A stretch of DNA of 64,000 nucleotides. It comes from UBA5420 sp964485345 (GTDB lineage: Bacteria; Bacillota; Limnochordia; Darwinibacteriales; Darwinibacteriaceae). Position 1 is the first letter of the stretch. Each line of letters starts with the position of its first letter. The DNA lies in NCBI GenBank assembly GCA_964485345.1, contig CAZAJB010000001.1:1-64000 (forward strand), read 5' to 3'. The translations under genes were made by a program, and so were the position numbers. Positions 25,447-34,219 of this stretch are shown here, one piece after another. The notes beneath the pieces are model-generated. The model was not told the DNA's origin. It made no database searches and saw only the letters and a list, made by a program, of their open reading frames with translations.

Positions 25447-26275
25447 GATTGCCACCCCAACTCTGAGGCATTCTTAGCCTACTCTGTAGTACTTGAAAAA
25501 AGCCCCGGCCGCTCAGTTTCACAAAGAGGGCAGGTTTCTCTGCTCTCCGTATCGTCACATGATCGCCCGCCCGCAAGGGAAACCCGTGTTGCCCATCGAT
25601 GGTGAACATCACTTCTTCGCTAATGCTATTTAGGTGCACAGTGATGGTGGCGTCAGCACCGGTCACAACAGAACGAGCCGCAAGGGAATGGGCACAAATG
25701 GGCGTAATGCAGACACACTCAAGGAGCGGCTCGATGATGGGTCCCCCAGCACTTAACGAATAGGCTGTTGAACCAGTCGACGTTGCAACGATGACGCCAT
25801 CGGCCGAATAGTCCGTAACATGCTGCTCGCCCACGAAGATGCTTAGATCGATGATGCGCGCAAAAGTGCCCCGGGTAATGACAAAGTCATTGAGGGCCAC
25901 ATAGCGGGCTATCTCAACACCACTGCGATTTATGAGGGCGGTGATCAGCATCCGTTCTTCAATACTGTAGTCACCCGCAAAAAACTTTTCCACGGCTGGA
26001 AAAAGGCCATCTGTCTCCACTTCAGTCAAAAAGCCAAGATGACCAACGTTCACGCCAAAGACAGGTACCTGAACTTGGCTGGTGAGACGGGCTGCATTTA
26101 ACAAGGTGCCGTCTCCACCTAAGACGATCACTAGATCTAGGCCTGCCACATTCGTTAGGGAAGGGTGTGTGATCACGTTGTAGCTTACGCTCTGCTCCTG
26201 GAAATACTTGACTAGTTCCTCCGCAAGGTTCATAGCAACGCTTTTACCAGTGTGGGGTATGATACCAATATGCAT
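25436..26275 (-). CDS. nadK: NAD kinase
   Basis: Phosphorylates NAD to NADP. The 279-residue protein shows the GGDGT motif in DLVIVLGGDGTLLNAARL and the NE/D-type substrate loop (VALNDFVITRGTFARII). TGSTAYSLSAGGPIIEP is the conserved nucleotide-binding segment. Placement between tlyA and argR is the usual Firmicute order. The gene is 16 bases after tlyA and overlaps argR, consistent with one transcript. Confidence 0.96.
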   Translation of the reverse strand: MHIGIIPHTGKSVAMNLAEELVKYFQEQSVSYNVITHPSLTNVAGLDLVIVLGGDGTLLNAARLTSQVQVPVFGVNVGHLGFLTEVETDGLFPAVEKFFAGDYSIEERMLITALINRSGVEIARYVALNDFVITRGTFARIIDLSIFVGEQHVTDYSADGVIVATSTGSTAYSLSAGGPIIEPLLECVCITPICAHSLAARSVVTGADATITVHLNSISEEVMFTIDGQHGFPLRAGDHVTIRRAEKPALFVKLSGRGFFQVLQSRLRMPQSWGGNHEE

Positions 26276-26291
26276 AGTCTACCCTTCCTTT

Positions 26292-27083
26292 CTAAGGCGC
26301 TTGACGCCAGGAATCCCTAATTACCCTAGAGACCAAGTCCGTGGCATCGCGGGGCCTGGAACCGAGGCCAAAATGGGCCAAATACTCAATATTCCCTTTT
26401 GCGCCGCTGATTGGAGAATAATCAAAACCCAAGAGGCCAAAATTCTCTCCCTGTAATTGATCAACTAAGGGGGGAAGATAGGTCAAATGAACACGTTGGT
26501 CCTGTATTACACCATGCTTGTTGAGACCAACTCCCTCCGTTTCAAACTGAGGTTTTATAAGAGCTACGACCTGACCTGCGGGAGCAAGTAACGCTCGCAC
26601 GGACGGAAACACTTTTGTTAGGGATATGAATGATACATCCACAGTGGCAAGATCTGCCGGGTAGGGCAATTGGCTAGGAGTCAAGTCGCGAATGTTCGTT
26701 TTTTCCAACACCATCACTCGCTGATGGAAGCGAAGTTCCTCTACAAGCTGGTCTTGCCCCACATCTACAGCAATCACGAACTCCGCCCCCGCTTGCAGGA
26801 GACAACTAGTAAAGCCTCCTGTTGACGCCCCCACATCGAGGGCCACGCGACCTGCTACTTGGATCTCAAAGACTCTTAGCGCCTTTTCTAACTTGAGGCC
26901 TGCTCGGCTCGGATAGGGGAGGGCTGTCCCTACCACCTCAATTTTTGACTCACTCGATATGTCCATGCTTGGTTTTCTGCTTAGCTGCCCATCGACGAGG
27001 ATCTGCCCTTGCCCAATGAGTTCCTTAGCCCTTTGCCTAGACGAAACCAAGCCTCTGCTCACCAACATTCTATCGAGGCGCAT
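26292..27083 (-). CDS. tlyA: TlyA-family rRNA 2'-O-methyltransferase
   Basis: 263-residue protein with an N-terminal S4 RNA-binding domain (MRLDRMLVSRGLVSSRQRAK) and a FtsJ-like SAM methyltransferase domain. The SAM loop is ALDVGASTGGFTSCLLQAGA, and VDVSFISLTKVFPSV and ALIKPQFE carry catalytic-tetrad residues. TlyA enzymes 2'-O-methylate rRNA cytidines (annotated as hemolysin in older records; B. subtilis YqxC). It follows dxs by 6 bases. Confidence 0.94.
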   Translation of the reverse strand: MRLDRMLVSRGLVSSRQRAKELIGQGQILVDGQLSRKPSMDISSESKIEVVGTALPYPSRAGLKLEKALRVFEIQVAGRVALDVGASTGGFTSCLLQAGAEFVIAVDVGQDQLVEELRFHQRVMVLEKTNIRDLTPSQLPYPADLATVDVSFISLTKVFPSVRALLAPAGQVVALIKPQFETEGVGLNKHGVIQDQRVHLTYLPPLVDQLQGENFGLLGFDYSPISGAKGNIEYLAHFGLGSRPRDATDLVSRVIRDSWRQAP

Positions 27084-27089
27084 AGTGGA

Positions 27090-28976
27090 CTACAGGTCCT
27101 TGTGGGCAACAATCTTCAAAGAGCGTCCTGATAGCAATCTTCGAACGGTCATCACCACATGGTTCACACTCAAACCATACTCTTCGTGCAATCGGTCGAC
27201 GCTTCCTTGGGGAACAAAGGAGTCAGGATAGCCAATGCACTCAACCTTCACATCCACTTCGTCCCGCAAGAGCTCGAGTACGCTACTGCCAAAGCCTCCT
27301 GCTATGACGTGATCCTCCAAGGTCACGACAGCTTTCTTGCCATGGGCCATGCGGCGCAAGGAACCATCGAGTGGCTTGATGGAACGGACATTAACAACAC
27401 CGCAGCTACACTCAGGTCCGAGGAGGCGAGCCGCCTCTAAGGCAACTTCAACCATGGGGCCAATGGCAAAGATAACGGCATCATGGCCCATCTTTACAGT
27501 GACTGCTGGAACAGGATCCATGGGATCAAAGTGCAGTTCGGCGCGTTCAAGACCTGCGTCACCCCTAGGGTAGCGAATTGCCACAGGACCGGACTGCTCG
27601 AACGCCCAGACAAGCATGGCAGCCAGTTCATTGCCTGAGCTTGGTGCCAACAATGTCATATTTGGTATCGCACGGAGGAAACTGATATCAAAAACCCCAT
27701 GGTGCGTTGGGCCATCGTCTCCCACGACGCCCGCTCGATCAATTCCGATCACAACGGGAAGCTTTTGCAAGGCCAGATCATGGATAATCTGGTCATAACC
27801 TCGCTGCAGGAATGTTGAATAAATAGCCACAACGGGCCGTAATCCCTCCTTGGCCATGCCAGCAGCCAAGGTCAAGGCGTGCTGCTCTGCAATTCCCACG
27901 TCAAAAAGTCGGTCTGGAAATCGCTTGGCAAATTTCCCCAATCCAGTTCCGTCAGCCATGGCAGCAGTTATAGCTACTACCTTGGGGTTTTTCTCGGCCA
28001 GCTCCTCTAACGCTTTCCCAAACACTTGACTATATGACAATGTCTCTTTTCGCCCATTGCCGATCACTTTAAGGGGTCCTACGCCATGATAGCGTTGGGG
28101 ATCTTCTTCGGCTAATGCATGTCCCCGTCCCTTTTGGGTGTAAACATGAATGAGCACCGGTCCGCCTCGGTCAATACCTGAGGTAATTGCCCGCTGCAAA
28201 CGTGAAATGTTATGTCCGTCAAAGGGTCCGAGATAGGCGAAACCTAGATCTTCAAAGAGCTGGCCGGGAAGCATGTTCTTCAGGGCAACCTTGAACTTAT
28301 GGGCCACTTGAGCTAGGGGCTTGCCCACCAGGGGCACCCTGCGCAGGAACAGGGATAGATCCTCCCTTGCTCTGTACAATGTACTGTCCGAACGAATCCT
28401 ACCAAGGTAGTCACTCAAGGCGCCGACGTTCTTGGTGATGGACATAGCATTATCGTTTAGGATCACGACCAAGTCTTTGCCTAAGGATCCGATGTGGCAA
28501 AGTGCTTCAAAGGCCATACCTCCCGTGAGGGCTCCATCGCCAATCACAGCCACAACGCGGTAGTCCTCGCCCTTCAGATCACGTGCTATGGTCATACCAG
28601 CGGCAGCAGAAATCGAGGTAGAACTATGTCCTACCCCGAAAGGGTCGTGCTCGCTTTCGCTTGGAAGCGGAAATCCTGAGAGTCCTTGCCACTGGCGAAG
28701 TGTATGGAACCGGTCCTTACGACCGGTTATGAGTTTGTGTGTATAGCACTGATGACCCACATCCCAGATAATCTTGTCCCTTGGGGTGGAAAGCACAGAA
28801 TGCAAGGCCAGAGTCAGTTCTACAACGCCTAAGTTAGCCCCAAGATGACCACCGGTCTCTTCAACAGTGGAAATGATATGAGCCCGTATCTCCCCGGCTA
28901 AAAGCTGAAGACTATGTACATCGAGCTTCTTGATATCCTCTGGTGATTTAATGCGATCAAGCAACGTATCAACCAT
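27090..28976 (-). CDS. dxs: 1-deoxy-D-xylulose-5-phosphate synthase
   Basis: Thiamine-diphosphate enzyme that condenses pyruvate and glyceraldehyde-3-phosphate in the first step of the MEP isoprenoid pathway. The 628 residues have normal length. HLGANLGVVELTLALH is near the start, the ThDP loop is GDGALTGGMAFEALCHIG with NDNAMSI, and AIYSTFLQRGYDQIIHDLAL and DRAGVVGDDGPTHHG lie in the pyrimidine domain. Together with ispA and the OLE RNA/oapA pair this is the typical isoprenoid segment of OLE-bearing Firmicutes. Confidence 0.97.
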   Translation of the reverse strand: MVDTLLDRIKSPEDIKKLDVHSLQLLAGEIRAHIISTVEETGGHLGANLGVVELTLALHSVLSTPRDKIIWDVGHQCYTHKLITGRKDRFHTLRQWQGLSGFPLPSESEHDPFGVGHSSTSISAAAGMTIARDLKGEDYRVVAVIGDGALTGGMAFEALCHIGSLGKDLVVILNDNAMSITKNVGALSDYLGRIRSDSTLYRAREDLSLFLRRVPLVGKPLAQVAHKFKVALKNMLPGQLFEDLGFAYLGPFDGHNISRLQRAITSGIDRGGPVLIHVYTQKGRGHALAEEDPQRYHGVGPLKVIGNGRKETLSYSQVFGKALEELAEKNPKVVAITAAMADGTGLGKFAKRFPDRLFDVGIAEQHALTLAAGMAKEGLRPVVAIYSTFLQRGYDQIIHDLALQKLPVVIGIDRAGVVGDDGPTHHGVFDISFLRAIPNMTLLAPSSGNELAAMLVWAFEQSGPVAIRYPRGDAGLERAELHFDPMDPVPAVTVKMGHDAVIFAIGPMVEVALEAARLLGPECSCGVVNVRSIKPLDGSLRRMAHGKKAVVTLEDHVIAGGFGSSVLELLRDEVDVKVECIGYPDSFVPQGSVDRLHEEYGLSVNHVVMTVRRLLSGRSLKIVAHKDL

Positions 28977-28981
28977 TAAGC

Positions 28982-29557
28982 TTACCTCTTCCTGTTTTTT
29001 GCTGCCGCTGAGCCAAACCGTATTCCGATTCGCTCCATAGAATACAGCAGACGCCCCACGAGGATGAGAATCGTCGTTGAATGGGAAATGGCAAAATTCT
29101 TGCCAATTGACTTTCCGCCCACCGTAAGAGCGGCAATTAACGCTACCATGAAAGTATTAGCTAGTGTCTCCCCAAGTCCTGCAGAAAGGTGCCCCAAATT
29201 GAAAACGTGAAAGACAATGGCCACACCTACTGCACCGCTTAAGGTTCCCGCCACATCACCAATGAGATCGTTGCAGAATGCGGATACAGAGTCTGCATTG
29301 CGAACAAGCCAGATAGCCTGCTTCGCCCCTGGTACACGTTTCGATGCCATAGCATGAAAGGGAGCCTCTTCGCCTGCGGTGGCCGACACTCCCACAATAT
29401 CAAATATGACCCCGACTAAGATAATAAAAAGTAGTAACACCAAGCCTAATGTCAAAGATACAAACGACAATACGCTGTTACTACCCAAGTTGAATACTAG
29501 CGACACCATGAATGTAACCATCGTTAATGTAAGTACTTTTCGCCATCGAATCCGCAT
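28982..29557 (-). CDS. oapA: OLE-associated membrane protein OapA
   Basis: 191-residue membrane protein with about four hydrophobic segments (10-50, 102-120, 130-147, 158-170), related to the CNNM/DUF21-type domain. A central cytoplasmic-looking block, VGVSATAGEEAPFHAMASKR, is followed by FCNDLIGDVAG, which contains the D-x-x-x-D motif (97-101) described in OapA. OapA binds OLE RNA and places it at the membrane, where the complex affects ethanol, cold and metal tolerance. Position immediately downstream of the OLE region and upstream of dxs matches known operons. Confidence 0.88.
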   Translation of the reverse strand: MRIRWRKVLTLTMVTFMVSLVFNLGSNSVLSFVSLTLGLVLLLFIILVGVIFDIVGVSATAGEEAPFHAMASKRVPGAKQAIWLVRNADSVSAFCNDLIGDVAGTLSGAVGVAIVFHVFNLGHLSAGLGETLANTFMVALIAALTVGGKSIGKNFAISHSTTILILVGRLLYSMERIGIRFGSAAAKNRKR

Positions 29558-29591
29558 GAGCCTTATAATTTGCTCCTTTGCTAGAGTGGAT

Positions 29592-29653
29592 GTTTGACGA
29601 AGTCAAACTCCAAGCTGAACACTTCGTATTCCATAGAATATCGAAGTGTTCAG
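29592..29653 (-). repeat. Two consecutive hairpins at the 3' side of OLE RNA
   Basis: GTTTGAC/GTCAAAC (29592-29608) is a 7-bp perfect hairpin with loop GAA (plus strand). A larger hairpin at 29615-29653 pairs CTGAACACTTCG with CGAAGTGTTCAG (12 bp), then TATTC with GAATA after a one-base bulge. No T-run follows, so it is not a classical terminator. It may form the 3' end or a processing site of OLE RNA just before oapA. Confidence 0.65.
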
Positions 29654-30307
29654 TAGAATACCGAGGCAAATGGCGGTGAAATGAGTAAAGATTGTGGCTT
29701 AGGTCCAGCAGGTTTTCCCAAGAATCTTCCAGTCCGTCACCGAAACTGGCGGTTTCCCCTTTCCGATCCCTTCGCTTGTCACCACAGCCGAGGCTGGATT
29801 ACCACTTAGGCCACACCGTAATCCCCACTTCACCATCTTAGATAAGAAACAGTCTAGGAGTTTTCCTCAACACCAAATCTTGTTCTCTAGTCTCTTTTGC
29901 AGTGAAGGTTTCAAGGGTGTGTCCGTTTACAGGACCGGCAACTCACTCTGGCCTAGAGTACGTACATTGCCTCGAACCACTATCCCCCAAACACCACGCA
30001 AGACAGGCTACACTGCACCCAACACTAATGTACGAATAGGTTGCAAATGCGTATCGCGTGCAGGTTTAATCCCAAGCCGTAAAAACACGTTCTCCATGTT
30101 TCCACAGTTATGGGTCTCCGTGGATAGAGGGTCAACGCCTGCATGCCCTTGCAGATCGCCCTCCATCCTTAACCCTCAGCAGCAACCCCCGACTGGGCGT
30201 CGAAAGCCACCACCAAAGACTTCATCGATGTGCCCTCAACGGATTTTTAGGCCCGTTTTCAAAAACAAGATTGACGACTAGAATACTGCGCCATTCACCT
30301 GTAGGTT
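29610..30307 (-). ncRNA. ole: OLE RNA (ornate, large, extremophilic RNA)
   Basis: The 791-base gap between ispA (ends 30349) and oapA (starts 29557) has no credible ORF on the minus strand. Its position, ispA-OLE-oapA-dxs, is the diagnostic synteny of OLE RNA, one of the largest structured bacterial RNAs (about 600-700 nt). The transcribed strand is rich in G-runs and pairing segments such as GGCTTTCGACGCCC, and ends in two hairpins. A strong promoter just after the ispA stop gives a start near 30307. The 5' end is inferred from that promoter and the 3' end from the hairpins; both are approximate. I could not run a covariance model. Confidence 0.82.
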
Positions 30308-30313
30308 GGTTCT

Positions 30314-30343
30314 ATTATATCATAGATTTTTTCATGAGTGCAA
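30314..30343 (-). promoter_or_regulatory. Dedicated sigma-A-type promoter for OLE RNA
   Basis: Minus strand: TTGCAC (30343-30338), an 18-base spacer, then TATAAT (30319-30314), with TG one base upstream of the -10 (extended -10). It starts 6 bases beyond the ispA stop codon, so OLE-oapA-dxs can be transcribed independently of the upstream nusB-xse-ispA operon. Confidence 0.82.
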
Positions 30344-30348
30344 GTAAC

Positions 30349-31221
30349 CTAATGGTCGCGTTGGATGATAAAGGAGGCCAGTTCTCGTAATAACCCCGCT
30401 TTCTGCGAAAAACCGTTCAAGGCGTCATGGCACTCCATAACACACCGTTCTGCCATCTCGCCCGATTTTTCTAGACCATAGAGCCGTGGATAGGTCTGCT
30501 TGCCATGGAGCTGATCCGTCTTGACTGCCTTGCCGAGTTGCTCGGTTTGTCCCGTTTCATCAAGAATGTCATCGGTGATCTGAAATGCTAAGCCAAAGTT
30601 CTCCGCATAGCGCGTAATCTGGTTCAACTCCTCTGGATTGGCCCCGCCTAGGAGGGCGCCTCCCCGTAGGGCCGCTTTAAACAAGGCTCCCGTCTTGTGC
30701 TCATGAATGTAGCGGAGTGTGTCCTCAGCAAGCTCTTGATCTTGACTCGAGATATCCATAACTTGTCCACCCACCATGCCTAAGGATCCTGCTCCCCGAG
30801 CTAACTCCCCAATGACTTGAACCGTTGTCTCGTAGGCAACTCCATATTTCTCTGGCATACTGGCCAACTCTGCAAATGCCTCCGTCAAGAGGGCATCTCC
30901 AGCCAGAAGCGCTACAGCTTCCCCGTAGACAACGTGATTCGAGGGTTTGCCCCGCCGGAGATCATCGTCATCCATACAGGGCAAGTCATCATGAATAAGG
31001 GAGTAGGCTTGGACCATTTCGATGGCCGCCACGAGACCCGATGTGTTGTTGATATCTCCTCCAACTGCAGCGCAGGCCCCCATAGCCAAGAGTGCCCTGA
31101 GGCGCTTGCCACCTCCGAGAGTAGAGTAGCGCATCGACTCGTGTAGGACAGCAGGAACGGTTTGGGCAGGCGGAAGCACCTGATCCAAGATTGCTTCAAT
31201 TTCGAGAACTAATTGCTTCAT
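30349..31221 (-). CDS. ispA: Polyprenyl (geranyl/farnesyl) diphosphate synthase
   Basis: Trans-prenyltransferase making farnesyl diphosphate from IPP and DMAPP. The two Asp-rich motifs are present: the first in LIHDDLPCMDDDDLRRGKPS, the second in AFQITDDILDETG. GGGKRLRALLAMGACAAVGG near residue 36 binds IPP. At 290 residues it is a standard FPP synthase length. It overlaps xseB by 4 bases, so it is translated from the nusB-xseA-xseB message. Confidence 0.96.
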   Translation of the reverse strand: MKQLVLEIEAILDQVLPPAQTVPAVLHESMRYSTLGGGKRLRALLAMGACAAVGGDINNTSGLVAAIEMVQAYSLIHDDLPCMDDDDLRRGKPSNHVVYGEAVALLAGDALLTEAFAELASMPEKYGVAYETTVQVIGELARGAGSLGMVGGQVMDISSQDQELAEDTLRYIHEHKTGALFKAALRGGALLGGANPEELNQITRYAENFGLAFQITDDILDETGQTEQLGKAVKTDQLHGKQTYPRLYGLEKSGEMAERCVMECHDALNGFSQKAGLLRELASFIIQRDH

Positions 31222-31436
31222 GTTTCGCTCACCTCAAATGTCTCAATCTTCCCATCATTCATCATGATCTCAATTTTGGCTTGTGCTTGATCGAGCTGCT
31301 GGTTGCAGAAACGGGCCAATTTTACCCCCTCTTCGAAGAGGACTAAGGCTTCATCTAACGCCGCCTCGCCTTGTTCAAGGTTCCGCACGATTTCCTCCAA
31401 GCGAGCTAGGGCTTCTTCAAACTTTAGTTCACTCAT
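31218..31436 (-). CDS. xseB: Exodeoxyribonuclease VII small subunit
   Basis: Small helical subunit that binds the XseA C-terminal region in the ssDNA exonuclease VII. I use the ATG at 31436 (MSELKFEEALARLEEIVRNL), which gives 72 residues and the conserved FEEALARLEEIV opening, with GGGAG six bases upstream. A longer frame starting at 31460 lies within xseA and is less likely. Its start overlaps the xseA stop (ATGA), indicating coupled translation. Confidence 0.93.
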   Translation of the reverse strand: MSELKFEEALARLEEIVRNLEQGEAALDEALVLFEEGVKLARFCNQQLDQAQAKIEIMMNDGKIETFEVSET

Positions 31437-32635
31437 GTCCTTCTCCCTTCTACAATGCAAGATAAAGACCCTTCCTGTAGCGTCACATTGACTACATCAC
31501 CAGGGACAACCTGGTGAGACTGGCGCAAGATCTGACCTCGCTCATTCTGGCAGATGGAGTAACCGCGCCCTAAGGTGGCGAGGGGGCTGAGGGTTTCGAG
31601 TTTCCCCACAAGGCCCGCCAGTTTCTCCCGTTTGACGAACACACCATGCCGCTCATAGCGGCCTAGGCCCGTCACTAACTCATCAAGCCGTTGCCTTTGC
31701 TGGTTAAGATGATGCTCGGGTCTCAAAAGCACAGGTCGTTGGCTTAAGTTTCTCACATAGCGGCGATCCGCCTGAATTTTTCGTTGAACGAAACTGACCA
31801 TGCGGCTTTGCAGCGAGGCGACGTTGGCAATCAGTTCCTCCTGCAGAGGGACCACAATTTCTGCAGCAGCAGAGGGGGTAGGCGCTCTCAGGTCTGCGAC
31901 AAAATCGGCAATCGTAAAGTCGGTCTCATGACCACAGGCGGAGACAACAGGAATGGTCGATCCCGCAATCGCTCTGGCTAGACCCTCATCATTGAAGGCA
32001 ACCAAGTCTTCGAAGGAACCTCCCCCGCGCCCGATAATGATCACGTCCACATTCGTTTCTTGGGCCGCAGCAAGGGCCTGGATCAAACTAGCCGGTGCGC
32101 CTTCGCCTTGCACCAAAGCGGGGAAAACCAGGACTTGTACCCCCGGATACCGCCGGGTAAGGACATGGAGAATGTCTCTAATGGCAGCCCCCGAAGGTGA
32201 AGTTATCACTCCTACTCTACGGGGCAGAACAGGCAAAGAGCGCTTCCTTGCAGCGTCAAACAAGCCCTCTTTATCCAGCTTGTCCTTCAATTGCTCAAAG
32301 GCCAAGTGGAAATCTCCCATGCCCAGCGGAAGGAGCAAGTCCACATAGAGCTGGTATTCTCCATTGGGTTCGTAAACCCCGATGGATCCCATGGCAACTA
32401 GAGTATCTCCGTTCTTTGGCACAAAACCCAAGCGCTGGTTGCGACCGCGGAACATAACTGCTTTAATTCTGCTCTGAGCATCCCGCAGGGAGAAATACAT
32501 GTGCCCAGAGCGATGATGAAGGAAGTTTGAGATCTCCCCCGCCACTGCCACACTCTGAAATTCCGGGCCAGTCAGGGCCAATGTGATCTGTTTTGTCAGT
32601 TCACTGACCGAAAGGGGTTGCAGCAAAATTCTCAC
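31433..32635 (-). CDS. xseA: Exodeoxyribonuclease VII large subunit
   Basis: Catalytic large subunit of exonuclease VII. The 400-residue protein has an N-terminal OB-fold (about 1-100, VAVAGEISNFLHHRSGHMYF), then the Exonuc_VII_L catalytic domain with VGVITSPSGAAIRDILHVLT, VIIIGRGGGSFEDLVAFNDE and PVVSACGHETDFTIADFVAD, and finally a helical region that binds XseB. The start overlaps the end of the TsaD-like gene by 35 bases. It belongs to the conserved nusB-xseA-xseB-ispA set. Confidence 0.96.
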   Translation of the reverse strand: MRILLQPLSVSELTKQITLALTGPEFQSVAVAGEISNFLHHRSGHMYFSLRDAQSRIKAVMFRGRNQRLGFVPKNGDTLVAMGSIGVYEPNGEYQLYVDLLLPLGMGDFHLAFEQLKDKLDKEGLFDAARKRSLPVLPRRVGVITSPSGAAIRDILHVLTRRYPGVQVLVFPALVQGEGAPASLIQALAAAQETNVDVIIIGRGGGSFEDLVAFNDEGLARAIAGSTIPVVSACGHETDFTIADFVADLRAPTPSAAAEIVVPLQEELIANVASLQSRMVSFVQRKIQADRRYVRNLSQRPVLLRPEHHLNQQRQRLDELVTGLGRYERHGVFVKREKLAGLVGKLETLSPLATLGRGYSICQNERGQILRQSHQVVPGDVVNVTLQEGSLSCIVEGRRT

Positions 32636-33578
32636 CCGCCTTTCCAGCCATTAGAGCACTAAAAAAAGCAGCCCCATAGGCATTATCTACACTGTAGATA
32701 GGTTCTGCAAAGTATAATCTCCAGTTCGGTAATCGTTCACAAAGGGTAGCGCGAATGATCTGGTTGGCGGCTACGCCGCCAACGATCAAAAGTTCGCGAG
32801 TTGTATACTTCTCCTCCGCCCAGCGGATCCACTTCACCAAGGTCCGGGAGATGCTGGCAAAACAGGTCCGAGCACACACCTCCGGTGGCACGACTCCCAG
32901 CATTCTTTCTAGCGCAGTCAGCGGTCCGGAAAAGCTGACCTTCCCAGCGCGGTGAAACGTCGCCACTGGTACGGTCTCTGTTGTGGCATTAGCCAGCTGT
33001 TCAAGAAAAGAACCGGCGGGAAAAGGTAGTCCAAGTTGCAGGCCGATGCGATCAACAAATTGTCCTGCATGGAGATCCAGAGTCCCACCCACAAGTTCAA
33101 TCTCGAGCCTATTGTTGGTGTCACCACGCCTGACTGAGGTCAGTTCTGTAGTCCCCCCAGACAAGTGAATAGCCAAAAAATCCGAGGTCAGAGGCCCCCC
33201 TGCACTAGCAATTCCACTCCAAATATGGGTTTCCTGATGAGTCAACTTGTGGCAGGGTATACCAAGCAGGTTACCCAGAGCTTCGCCTAAGGCCAATCCG
33301 GGCAAGAATACTGGCAGATAGGAATCGTCCTGTGGACGCGGCTTCATCGACACGCCAACAGCTGCAAGATCATGTCCTTCCAGAGCAGGGGCCAATTGCG
33401 AGGTGAGGGGCGCAATATTCTGCACATGTTGAAATAAGGCTTCTGATTGCCGCAAACCTCGGGCACCAGAAGCCACCTGCAAAACTTTCCGTTCATCCGC
33501 TTTAATCATTCCGTCCTCACCGAAAACACACATTGACGTGGTATAGCTGCTCGTATCAATTCCGAGAAATACTTTCAT
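32601..33578 (-). CDS. TsaD/Kae1-like ASKHA protein (paralogue)
   Basis: 325-residue Kae1/TsaD-fold protein: LGIDTSSYTTSMCVF opens the nucleotide domain, HQETH stands where TsaD has its HxxxH metal motif, IHLSGGTTELTSVRRGD follows, and IVGGVAANQIIR closes the fold. True TsaD makes the threonylcarbamoyl modification t6A37 of tRNA, but this gene is in the nusB-xseA position where clostridia carry a divergent paralogue annotated as O-sialoglycoprotein endopeptidase or Kae1-like. I regard it as that paralogue, function unknown. Its start overlaps the nusB stop by 4 bases. Confidence 0.8.
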   Translation of the reverse strand: MKVFLGIDTSSYTTSMCVFGEDGMIKADERKVLQVASGARGLRQSEALFQHVQNIAPLTSQLAPALEGHDLAAVGVSMKPRPQDDSYLPVFLPGLALGEALGNLLGIPCHKLTHQETHIWSGIASAGGPLTSDFLAIHLSGGTTELTSVRRGDTNNRLEIELVGGTLDLHAGQFVDRIGLQLGLPFPAGSFLEQLANATTETVPVATFHRAGKVSFSGPLTALERMLGVVPPEVCARTCFASISRTLVKWIRWAEEKYTTRELLIVGGVAANQIIRATLCERLPNWRLYFAEPIYSVDNAYGAAFFSALMAGKAGENFAATPFGQ

Positions 33579-33982
33579 CGGAAATCTCCGTCTCGAACCA
33601 CGGTGCCTAATAGTCCATTAATGAAGCGCGGAGACTCATCATCGCCAAACTCCTTCGCTAACTCCACTGCCTCGTTAACTGTGACGCCAACTGGAATCTC
33701 ATCCATGAAGACAATTTCATAGATAGCCAGCCGCAAAATGCTGCGATCAATATATCCGAGACGATGGACCTCCCACGCCCTAGAAATAGTTCCAATTTGG
33801 GCATCTAACGCTGGAATCTGATCATAAACGCCTCGCACCACGGTTCTTACGTACTCCTGATTCTCAGGGCTCAAAGCAACATCATTTAGTCTCTGTTCCA
33901 TGGCAGCTTCCGCATCACTCTTGCTCAAATCAATCTGGAACAATGTCTGAAACGCAATCTGCCGTGCTAATCGTCTACTCAA
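33575..33982 (-). CDS. nusB: Transcription antitermination factor NusB
   Basis: 135-residue all-helical RNA-binding protein that joins NusE/S10 on boxA of rRNA leader transcripts. Diagnostic segments: RRLARQIAFQTLFQIDLSKS at the N-terminus, and RSILRLAIYEIVFMDEIPVG followed by VNEAVELAKEFGDDESPRFI near the C-terminus. It follows the DUF2273 gene by 6 bases. Confidence 0.96.
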   Translation of the reverse strand: MSRRLARQIAFQTLFQIDLSKSDAEAAMEQRLNDVALSPENQEYVRTVVRGVYDQIPALDAQIGTISRAWEVHRLGYIDRSILRLAIYEIVFMDEIPVGVTVNEAVELAKEFGDDESPRFINGLLGTVVRDGDFR

Positions 33983-33988
33983 ACAAGA

Positions 33989-34198
33989 TCACCTCGAAAA
34001 TCGACTGGTAAAACCGCCACCACTTTTTGGCGAGTCCAAATATGAACCTAGGAGAAAGCCTACGACAATACAGAGCACAACAAAGAGACCTTTGAGTATG
34101 CCAAACACGATGATGATCCAGCCTACAATGAGGCCCATGATCGAACCGAGTGTTTTCCCCAAATGAGTACCAAGTATCCCCAGCAACCTATCCTTCAT
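33989..34198 (-). CDS. DUF2273 small membrane protein
   Basis: 69-residue protein with two hydrophobic helices (GSIMGLIVGWIIIVFGILKG and FVVLCIVVGFLLGSYL) and a short basic tail. This is the pattern of DUF2273, encoded with AmaP and Asp23 in many Gram-positive bacteria and presumed to assist membrane anchoring of Asp23. It follows amaP by 21 bases and precedes nusB. Confidence 0.85.
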   Translation of the reverse strand: MKDRLLGILGTHLGKTLGSIMGLIVGWIIIVFGILKGLFVVLCIVVGFLLGSYLDSPKSGGGFTSRFSR

Positions 34199-34219
34199 AC
34201 CAGCACCCCTCTAGATGAA

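Noticed and set aside
29880..30281. A 133-residue plus-strand ORF in the ispA-oapA gap
   Set aside because: Composition is Pro/Arg-rich with no domain, and it is antisense to the inferred OLE RNA. An open frame in a G-rich structured RNA region is expected by chance.
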